Both the position numbers and the translations under genes were made by a program. 38,204 bases of DNA, taken from an uncultured Verrucomicrobiales bacterium. GTDB taxonomy: Bacteria > Verrucomicrobiota > Verrucomicrobiia > Verrucomicrobiales > Akkermansiaceae. The notes beneath the pieces are model-generated. The model was not told the origin of the DNA. It worked only from the letters and a program-made list of their open reading frames with translations, and did not search any database. Positions 32,544-38,204 of this stretch are shown here, piece by piece. The DNA lies in contig CALFTQ010000095.1 of NCBI GenBank assembly GCA_937916135.1, positions 1 through 38,204 of the forward strand. Reading direction: 5' to 3'. The stretch's first letter is position 1. Every line of letters begins with the position of its first letter.

Positions 32544-32573
32544 TTGCGGGCCGGTGGGGTCACAGCTTATAAT
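32544..32573 (+). promoter_or_regulatory. Candidate leaderless promoter for the gene at 32580
   Basis: TTGCGG (32544-32549) and a perfect TATAAT (32568-32573) are 18 nt apart. The -10 box ends exactly 6 nt before the ATG at 32580, the same geometry as uvrA and sua5. Confidence 0.6.
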
Positions 32574-32579
32574 GTGGTC

Positions 32580-33371
32580 ATGTTCTATTCGGCAGACGCC
32601 AGAAGCTTCATAAAAGAATGGGGGGACTCCCTCCAGGCGGTCGATTGCTATGACCGCAACCTGGTGACGATGCTGGCCGAGCGAGGCGCACGGGGACGCC
32701 ACAAGCGCAATCTTGTGAGTCTGCAAAGCGCCATACGGCATGGGTATCAAGCAGATATTGATGGCAACATATGGCAGAGCGCCCTGTATCAGGCGGTCGA
32801 TATGTGCAACTGGAGCATGGCGGATGCCCTGCTCCGCTTCAATATAAAACGGAGCCACATTCTGAAAGCCCTGGGAACTCTGCTCAGCCAGGCACCCCTG
32901 CTGGATTATTCCATGCTCCGGGCGAGGGATGAGCACCGCTACGCGCTGATTCTTTTCCAAGGCCTGAACGGCGCCACACAGGAGGAATGCCGCCACCTGC
33001 TCAGCAGGGCGCTCAACGGCTCGGCCATGGCCTGGTTCCTGCCCCTCATGCTCAATGGTGTAACCATTCCACCGATGGAGGAATGGCACAACTGGCACGA
33101 GGGCAACGATGAATTCTGGTGGTTCTGCGACGATACGGCTCCCGGGGAAAAGGGGATTTTTGCCGGACTGATGCGCCAGTTTTTCCGAGAACGACTGCCC
33201 CGGCTGCAGCAGAGTTGCAGCCACCGCTTCCCGGATTTCGTAGTAAAGGATGCCCGTCTGTTCTATACAGGCAGCCCCACCGCCAGGCTGCCACTACTCA
33301 GCTGCCGCCGGAAGCGTTACCGCGAGCGCATGAAGGACATCGAACGCTCGGCACTCCTCTTCGCCCGCTGA
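32580..33371 (+). CDS. Hypothetical ankyrin-like protein, 263 residues
   Basis: The frame is open from 32307, but its first 50 codons translate the dispersed repeats, and a TATAAT box lies 6 nt before the internal ATG at 32580, so I take that as the start. The helical protein has one or two segments that resemble degenerate ankyrin repeats (LVTMLAERGARG; LYQAVDMCNWSMADALL). No signal peptide is seen. It ends 8 nt from the stop of the convergent PH-like gene. The function is unknown; a related arrangement (PH-like beside ankyrin-like) exists at 24912-26524. Confidence 0.55.
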   Translation: MFYSADARSFIKEWGDSLQAVDCYDRNLVTMLAERGARGRHKRNLVSLQSAIRHGYQADIDGNIWQSALYQAVDMCNWSMADALLRFNIKRSHILKALGTLLSQAPLLDYSMLRARDEHRYALILFQGLNGATQEECRHLLSRALNGSAMAWFLPLMLNGVTIPPMEEWHNWHEGNDEFWWFCDDTAPGEKGIFAGLMRQFFRERLPRLQQSCSHRFPDFVVKDARLFYTGSPTARLPLLSCRRKRYRERMKDIERSALLFAR

Positions 33372-33379
33372 TTAAGCCA

Positions 33380-33805
33380 TCACACCGACCAGGGGGAGGC
33401 ATTATAGGCGGCATCAATGGCATCGGCCAGGAGATTCTTCACCTGCACCACCTGCGGCACACCGATGATACCGCGGGGAATTTTCTGCCCGTCCTGCTCC
33501 TCATAATCAAAGATGATGCTGCCGCTGCCGTCCGCCTGCTCGTCCACATTCTGAATCAGGCCAAGCATGAGGAACCACTCCCGGGGCTCGCCCTGCGGGG
33601 GGATTGCGAGCACTCGCTTAGCGGTGATGGCATACAGCACGGAGCCCCCGGCGGGCTGCATTTTCTTTCCGAACAGGCGCGCCAGGAACCCGGCGGGCTG
33701 AACGGATGGCTCCGCCCCCCCCTTCCCTTGCCAGAGGCACTGCTCCCCCGGCCGCAGGGCGGCGGCCAGGCGAGCCTGTTCTTCAGCTTTGAGCACAGTA
33801 TTCAT
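33380..33805 (-). CDS. PH-like domain protein, 141 residues
   Basis: The middle (SVLYAITAKRVLAIP) and the later IGLVQ-like, GSGSIIFDYEE and C-terminal helix (VVQVKNLLADAI) follow the same order as in the 183-residue protein at 25973, so both are probably bacterial PH-like domain proteins. This one has no transmembrane segment. Its start overlaps the aldehyde dehydrogenase stop by one base, and it is the last gene of a five-gene operon. The function is unknown. Confidence 0.55.
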   Translation of the reverse strand: MNTVLKAEEQARLAAALRPGEQCLWQGKGGAEPSVQPAGFLARLFGKKMQPAGGSVLYAITAKRVLAIPPQGEPREWFLMLGLIQNVDEQADGSGSIIFDYEEQDGQKIPRGIIGVPQVVQVKNLLADAIDAAYNASPWSV

Positions 33806-35169
33806 TATCGCAGGAACATGCGCAGCAGGCTGCTCTTAAGTTTATTGTACGGCTGGTAGCGGAAGGGAAGATCCAGCCAGTTGGCCTTTTTCAGCACAGA
33901 CTTGTAGTGCGTGAAGGTATCGAACCCGGTCTTGCCGTGGTAGGAGCCCATGCCGCTGTCGCCGATACCGCCGAAGGGCATGCCATGCACCGCCAGATGG
34001 ATGATGGTGTCGTTCACGCAGCCGCCGCCGAAGGAAAGGTGCTGCACAAAGCGCTTCTCAGCCTTCTTGTCGGTGGTGAAGTAGTATGAGGCCAGCGGGC
34101 GCGGACGGGAAAGCACGAAGGACTCCACTTCTTTCCACTTATACCAGCAGAGCACCGGCAGGATAGGGCCGAAGATTTCCTGCTGCATGCAGGCAGAATC
34201 AGAGGTCACGCCATCCAGCAAGGTGGGCTCGATGCGCAGGGTCTCGGGAACGCCCTGCCCGCCCACCACCGGGGTGGCGTCTTCCATGAGCCCCATGAGG
34301 CGGTCGAAGTGGCGGCGGTTGATGATGTGGGTGAGGTTCTCGTTCTGCACGGGGTGCTCGCCCAGCATCTCGGCCACGGCTTTGCGGAACTCGGTGATGA
34401 ACTCCTCCTTGCAGCTGCGGTGGATGAGCAGGTAATCCGGCGCCACGCAGGTCTGGCCGGCGTTGAGAATCTTGCCGAAGGCGATGCGGCGGGCCGCTAC
34501 CTTGATGTTGGCGGTGGCATCCACAATGCAGGGGCTCTTGCCGCCCAGCTCCAGGGTCACGGGGGTCAGGTTGCGGGCGGCAGCCTCCATAATGCCATGC
34601 CCCACGCTCGGGCTGCCGGTGAAGAAGATGTAGTCGAACTTCTCCTCCAGCAGGGCGTTGCAGTTTTCGCGGCCACCCAGCACTACTTTCACATACTCCG
34701 GCGGGAAGATACTGCCCAGCATCTCAGCCAGCACGGCAGAGGTGGCCGGCGTGGTGGACGAGGGCTTGACCACGCAGCAGTTGCCGGCGGAAAGCGCAGC
34801 GATGAGCGGGTCCAGGCACAACAGCACCGGGTAGTTCCACGGGCTCATGATGAGCACCACGCCATAGGGCTGCGGATCCACGCGGCAGCTGCTCGGGAAA
34901 TGAGCCAGCGAGGCCATCACGCGGCGGGGCTTGCTCCACTTGCGGATGTTGCTGAGCGTATCGCGCAGGCTGCCCAGCACCAGGCCGATTTCGCACATGT
35001 AGCCCTCCGCGGCGCTCTTGCCCAGGTCGGCATACAGGGCTTCACTGATACGGGGTTCCCACTCGCGGATGGTTTTCTGCAGCAGCTTCAGCGCGCGGAT
35101 GCGGAACTTCACATCGCGGGTGACATGGGTCAGGAAGAACTGGCGTTGTGTCTCGACTATTTCGTGCAT
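33805..35169 (-). CDS. Aldehyde dehydrogenase (class 3-like)
   Basis: This protein of 454 residues (from the ATG at 35169; an upstream ATG at 35196 would overlap the previous gene) oxidises an aldehyde to the carboxylate with NAD(P)+. The oxyanion Asn112 in WNYP, general base Glu207 in LELGGKS and nucleophile Cys241 in NAGQTCV are present, as is the EIFGPILPV motif. The length below 470 and the hydrophobic C-terminal tail resemble class 3 and fatty-aldehyde dehydrogenases. The start lies one base after the alcohol dehydrogenase stop. With the alcohol dehydrogenase it could take an alcohol to an acid or the reverse; a long-chain substrate is an inference helped by the SCP2 gene in the operon. 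Confidence 0.9.
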   Translation of the reverse strand: MHEIVETQRQFFLTHVTRDVKFRIRALKLLQKTIREWEPRISEALYADLGKSAAEGYMCEIGLVLGSLRDTLSNIRKWSKPRRVMASLAHFPSSCRVDPQPYGVVLIMSPWNYPVLLCLDPLIAALSAGNCCVVKPSSTTPATSAVLAEMLGSIFPPEYVKVVLGGRENCNALLEEKFDYIFFTGSPSVGHGIMEAAARNLTPVTLELGGKSPCIVDATANIKVAARRIAFGKILNAGQTCVAPDYLLIHRSCKEEFITEFRKAVAEMLGEHPVQNENLTHIINRRHFDRLMGLMEDATPVVGGQGVPETLRIEPTLLDGVTSDSACMQQEIFGPILPVLCWYKWKEVESFVLSRPRPLASYYFTTDKKAEKRFVQHLSFGGGCVNDTIIHLAVHGMPFGGIGDSGMGSYHGKTGFDTFTHYKSVLKKANWLDLPFRYQPYNKLKSSLLRMFLR

Positions 35170-35170
35170 A

Positions 35171-36352
35171 TCAGTAGGCTGCGTTAAGGATTTCAATCAC
35201 CTGGGCTTCATCAGCCGCGCGCGGATTCACGATGAGCGCGCCATCGTTCACGGCAAACTCCGCCACCTTGGCAAAATCATCTTTGCTCACTCCGGCGGCT
35301 TCAAGAGTCAGCGGCAGCCCGCAGAGCGCATTCAGGCGGCGACCCAGCGCGGTCACGGCCTCGATGGCGGCTTCGGCTCGCTTCTCCGCCGGGGTGGCCA
35401 TGGCGGCATCCATACCGACCAGCCAGGGCAGCAGCGCGGCGTAGGATTCCGTGCAGCGCTGCAGGTTGTATCGCATCACGTGCGGCAGCAGAATGGTCAT
35501 GGCCACGGCATGCGGCACGTGGCACACGCCGCCCAGCGCATGGCCGATGGCATGCACCGCGCCCACCATGCTGTTGGAGAAAGCGATACCGGCCATGGTG
35601 GAAGCCACAGCCATGGCGTAGCGGGCCTTCTTGTTGGAGCCGTTGCGGGTGGCTTCCTCCAGATTCTCGCAGATGAGCTTGATGGCCGTGGTGCCGTAGG
35701 CGGTGCTCATGGGATTGGCCTGCAGGCAGGTGCAGGCCTCGATGGCGTGCACCATGGCATCGAACCCGGTGCTGGCCGTGGCCTTGGGCGGCAGCCCGGC
35801 GGTCATACGCGGGTCAATCACCGCCACATCCGGCTCCACAAAGGGGGAAAGGAACTCCATCTTCACTCCGTTGGCATCGTTGCGGATAACGGCCACGCCC
35901 GTGCATTCGGAGCCGGTGCCGGCAGTGGTGGGCACCACCACAAAGGGAATGTACTTGCCACGCACCAGATTCTCCACCCCGCCAATGGCCAGAATGTCAT
36001 CTGCCTCCTGCGAGAGCACCAGGCGCACGCCCTTGGCGGTATCGATGACCGAGCCACCGCCCACAGCCACCAGGGAATCGCAGCCACTGCTGCGGTAGAG
36101 GGCGGCAATATCGTTCACCACCTTGAGCGAGGAATCCACCGGAATATCCGTGAAAGTGCAGGCGGGGTTGCAGCCCTCGGCCGCCATGGCATCCACCACC
36201 TGCTGCATGGTGCCGATTTTTGCCAGCACCGCATCCGAAAGCAGCATGGGAGCCCTGGCACCCAGGTGCTCCAGCTCATTTGCCAGCCGCTCCAGGGCAG
36301 AGTCGCCACAGAGCAGCTTCACGGCATTCTGAAATTCAAAGTATTTGTTCAT
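35171..36352 (-). CDS. Iron-containing alcohol dehydrogenase
   Basis: This 393-residue protein belongs to the group III metal-dependent alcohol dehydrogenases and interconverts an alcohol and an aldehyde with NAD(H). The nucleotide motif GGGSVIDTAK (98-107) and the metal ligands Asp198, His202, His267 and His281 are in the expected places (FucO has 196, 200, 263 and 277). The substrate cannot be told from the sequence; 1,3-propanediol, lactaldehyde and butanol enzymes share this form. It starts 2 nt after the SCP2-like gene stop and is followed directly by an aldehyde dehydrogenase, so the two enzymes probably work in series. Confidence 0.93.
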   Translation of the reverse strand: MNKYFEFQNAVKLLCGDSALERLANELEHLGARAPMLLSDAVLAKIGTMQQVVDAMAAEGCNPACTFTDIPVDSSLKVVNDIAALYRSSGCDSLVAVGGGSVIDTAKGVRLVLSQEADDILAIGGVENLVRGKYIPFVVVPTTAGTGSECTGVAVIRNDANGVKMEFLSPFVEPDVAVIDPRMTAGLPPKATASTGFDAMVHAIEACTCLQANPMSTAYGTTAIKLICENLEEATRNGSNKKARYAMAVASTMAGIAFSNSMVGAVHAIGHALGGVCHVPHAVAMTILLPHVMRYNLQRCTESYAALLPWLVGMDAAMATPAEKRAEAAIEAVTALGRRLNALCGLPLTLEAAGVSKDDFAKVAEFAVNDGALIVNPRAADEAQVIEILNAAY

Positions 36353-36354
36353 GG

Positions 36355-36849
36355 TCAGTTATATCGCCCGGTCAGGACCCCGCAGAGAACACGCCCATAC
36401 ACTCGCAGCGGGTTCACCTGCAAGGCCGGAATATCGGTTAAAATATGTTTCGTGATGAACTTCGGGAACAGGTAGCCCTCCACCAGGTTCACCAGGCGGG
36501 CCAGACGCATCACATCCGCAATCTCGCCCTGCATACTGAAGGCGTGCTGGGCATAGGCCTGTGCCAGCCCCATCTGCCCGGTGAACATGCGGAAGGAAAT
36601 GCCCGTGGACTTCAGGCGCAGGGCGCAGGTCGGCTTCTCAATCTTTTTCAGCTTCAGCAGCCTGCCGCCCGTCCACTGCACATAGAGCTCCGGCGCGGCG
36701 TGGCCGGTCTGCAAGGCGTAGCTCATGCCCTCCGGCATGCGGTCAAATTCGGCCCGCACCCGGGAATCGAGCCCATACAGCTCCACCAGCGCAGCATGCA
36801 CCACTCGCAGCACAATGCCCACTGTCAGTTTCTGCAAAGCGAGCTTCAT
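36355..36849 (-). CDS. SCP2-like lipid-binding domain protein
   Basis: The 164-residue protein resembles a sterol-carrier-protein-2 domain: a beta-rich first half with a LYVQWTGGRLLKLKK strand pair and FRMFTGQMGLAQAY, followed by helices. SCP2 domains bind hydrophobic ligands such as lipids or acyl chains. It has no membrane segment. It lies 4 nt after the sua5 stop and 2 nt before the alcohol dehydrogenase. The recognition rests on fold-level features and is moderate. Confidence 0.55.
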   Translation of the reverse strand: MKLALQKLTVGIVLRVVHAALVELYGLDSRVRAEFDRMPEGMSYALQTGHAAPELYVQWTGGRLLKLKKIEKPTCALRLKSTGISFRMFTGQMGLAQAYAQHAFSMQGEIADVMRLARLVNLVEGYLFPKFITKHILTDIPALQVNPLRVYGRVLCGVLTGRYN

Positions 36850-36853
36850 GGGC

Positions 36854-37897
36854 TTACTCCCCGCGCTGGGCAGCAGCCCGATTCAGACGGTCCATCATGG
36901 CCAGGCCAAGCCCCATCTTCGGCAGCTCCTCGGCCACAATCACCTGCACCTCCTCGCACTCATCCATGGCGCGCATCACCGCAAACAAGCGCACCGCAGC
37001 CTCTGCCAGGCGACCGCTGCCGGGAGAAAGCGGCATCACCTCGGCCCAGCAATCCTGCTCCGCCAGCGGGGAATCCCCCTGGTAGGTGATAAGGCCGTAG
37101 CTCACACCCTCCTGCGGTGTGAACGGCTCCTTCGGGTCATGCAGAATCAGCGGCTTGGTGGGGGCATAGTGGCTCTTCAGCATACCGGGGGCGCAGGGAG
37201 TCGCGGCCTCGATATCGCTGCCCTTGCCGGGCTTCACCACCTTGCAGATCTTGCGGAGCTTCTCGCGGGTCACCGGGCCCTCGCGCAGCACGCGCACAGC
37301 GGGGGCGCCCTTCTCATCAAAGCAGGGTTGCAGAATCGTGCTCTCCAGCCCTTCCGAACAGGCACCGGCATCCAGCACCAGCGGAATGGAGCCGCCCAGC
37401 TCCTTCATCACCGCCGGGGCGCTCGTGGGAGAAATGTGACCAAAGCGGTTGGCGCTCGGCGCGGCAATCGGGTGCCCCAGCGCACGGGAAACCGCGCGCA
37501 TCACCTCGTGGCTCGTCACGCGGCAGGCCACCGTGGGCAGCCCGCTCGTCACGATATCCGGCACGCATTCCTTGCGCGGCAGCACCAGCGTCATCGGCCC
37601 CGGCCAGAATTCCTTCACCAGCTTATCCACCAGCGGCTGCAGCTCTGCCGGCACCTCGGCAATCTCCTTCAGCGCCTTGCCATTCGGCAGGTGGCAGATG
37701 AGAGGGTCAAAATTCGGTCGCCCCTTCACCTCAAAAACCTTGGCCACGGCATCCGGGTTAAACGCATCTGCCCCCAGGCCGTATACCGTCTCCGTGGGGA
37801 TAGCCACCAGCCCACCCTCTGCCAGCACGGCAGCGGCTTCCTTATAAATGCTGCGGCAATCCTCCAGCGGATCCACCTCAATCACTCGGGTCTCCAT
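36854..37897 (-). CDS. sua5: L-threonylcarbamoyladenylate synthase (Sua5 type)
   Basis: This 347-residue protein makes threonylcarbamoyl-AMP from threonine, bicarbonate and ATP, the first step of the universal t6A modification of tRNAs. The YrdC domain shows PTETVYGLG, VFEVKGRPNFDPL and the PSANRFG motif, and the extra C-terminal domain (about residues 230-347, beginning near APGMLKSHYAPTKP) marks the Sua5 form rather than the short TsaC form. It is the first gene of a five-gene operon and has a promoter that would give a leaderless mRNA. Its link with the metabolic genes downstream is unexplained. Confidence 0.93.
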   Translation of the reverse strand: METRVIEVDPLEDCRSIYKEAAAVLAEGGLVAIPTETVYGLGADAFNPDAVAKVFEVKGRPNFDPLICHLPNGKALKEIAEVPAELQPLVDKLVKEFWPGPMTLVLPRKECVPDIVTSGLPTVACRVTSHEVMRAVSRALGHPIAAPSANRFGHISPTSAPAVMKELGGSIPLVLDAGACSEGLESTILQPCFDEKGAPAVRVLREGPVTREKLRKICKVVKPGKGSDIEAATPCAPGMLKSHYAPTKPLILHDPKEPFTPQEGVSYGLITYQGDSPLAEQDCWAEVMPLSPGSGRLAEAAVRLFAVMRAMDECEEVQVIVAEELPKMGLGLAMMDRLNRAAAQRGE

Positions 37898-37903
37898 GCG
37901 CCA

Positions 37904-37932
37904 ATCTTAGACCATACTCCACCAAAAGTCAA
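37904..37932 (-). promoter_or_regulatory. sua5 operon promoter, leaderless geometry
   Basis: On the minus strand, TTGACT (37927-37932) and TAAGAT (37904-37909) are 17 nt apart, and the -10 box ends 6 nt before the sua5 ATG (37895-37897). Transcription would begin at the start codon. Confidence 0.7.
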
Positions 37933-38067
37933 TAATAAGAAAGGGCAAAGTGCAAAGTGGGAATCTTTTGCCGCCAACAAATTGTCCCGCCCAGGGTGAG
38001 CCATACGCAGAGTAATCCGGCAGCTTCACTGCAGCATCGGCATCGTCAGGCAATGCTCCTGAAAATC

Positions 38068-38134
38068 CACACGTGTCCCAAAGTTTGAGTACTAATCTCG
38101 ATAAATGGGAATTTGGCGAGCCGTAGGCGAGCGG
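38068..38134. repeat. Dispersed intergenic repeat copy
   Basis: CACACGTGTCCCAAAGTTTG followed by AGTACT matches 32320-32344 with one difference. It continues into AAATGGGAATTTGG, shared with 2348-2361, and into GGCGAGCCGTAGGCGAGCG, which resembles the hairpin at 20-38. The repeat is therefore a mosaic of units found at four places in the window. Confidence 0.7.
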
Positions 38135-38149
38135 AAAATCAGCCCCGGC

Positions 38150-38202
38150 AGGGGTGACAGAAAGCGATGCAATACACTGATGCTGTGCTTTCTGTCACCC
38201 CT
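38150..38202. repeat. Inverted repeat at the window end, 16-bp arms
   Basis: AGGGGTGACAGAAAGC (38150-38165) is perfectly complementary to 38187-38202 across a 21-nt loop. It is non-coding and cut off by the window end, so flanking features cannot be judged. It could be a large intergenic hairpin or part of a small non-autonomous element. Confidence 0.65.
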
Positions 38203-38204
38203 CC

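Overview
The window looks like a chromosome segment of a GC-rich bacterium of the PVC superphylum, most likely a gut Verrucomicrobiota close to Akkermansia. The evidence is indirect: a tandem double-length UvrA as known from Chlamydiae, an ECF sigma factor and Ser/Thr kinase operon of the kind common in Planctomycetes and Verrucomicrobia, frequent genes without a Shine-Dalgarno sequence, and anaerobic metabolism (glycyl-radical pyruvate formate-lyase, SPASM radical SAM enzyme, iron alcohol dehydrogenase). No rRNA, tRNA, CRISPR array or intact transposase was seen.

Layout. 1-2180: repeat-rich start, a radical SAM/SPASM enzyme behind a leader of about 180 nt, and a convergent secreted protein with an acidic, Cys-containing tail. 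2437-4957: two candidate promoters, pflB and a strong terminator. 4969-12276: addB-addA-like helicase/nuclease pair for double-strand-break repair. 12430-17400: an accessory island, partly AT-rich, with a BcgI-like type IIB restriction-modification pair, an inverted scrap of another specificity subunit, two unrecognised small genes, and a structured RNA of about 255 nt that I read as a HEARO/omega RNA of the IscB/IsrB family with no intact nuclease gene beside it. 17429-22945: tandem UvrA. 23127-26524: two convergent pairs of envelope-type genes. 26635-30427: an ECF sigma factor, membrane Ser/Thr kinase and membrane protein operon. 30430-32219: plsY-gpsA for phospholipid precursor synthesis. 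32320-33371: intergenic repeats and an ankyrin-like gene. 33380-37932: a five-gene operon sua5-SCP2-Fe-ADH-ALDH-PH-like protein. 37933-38204: more intergenic repeats.

Recurring regulatory pattern. Several genes have a good sigma-70-type promoter whose -10 box lies only 6 to 12 nt before the start codon. In four cases (uvrA, sua5, and the genes starting at 16004 and 32580) the gap is exactly 6 nt, which would put the transcription start on the A of ATG. This points to common leaderless transcription and also corrects one start codon.

The strongest candidates for something unusual are the orphan omega-like RNA, the leaderless promoter pattern, the radical SAM locus with its long leader and 30-codon ORF, and the sigma factor whose start codon directly follows the U-tract of the gpsA terminator. 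All calls come from reading the sequence; no database search was made.
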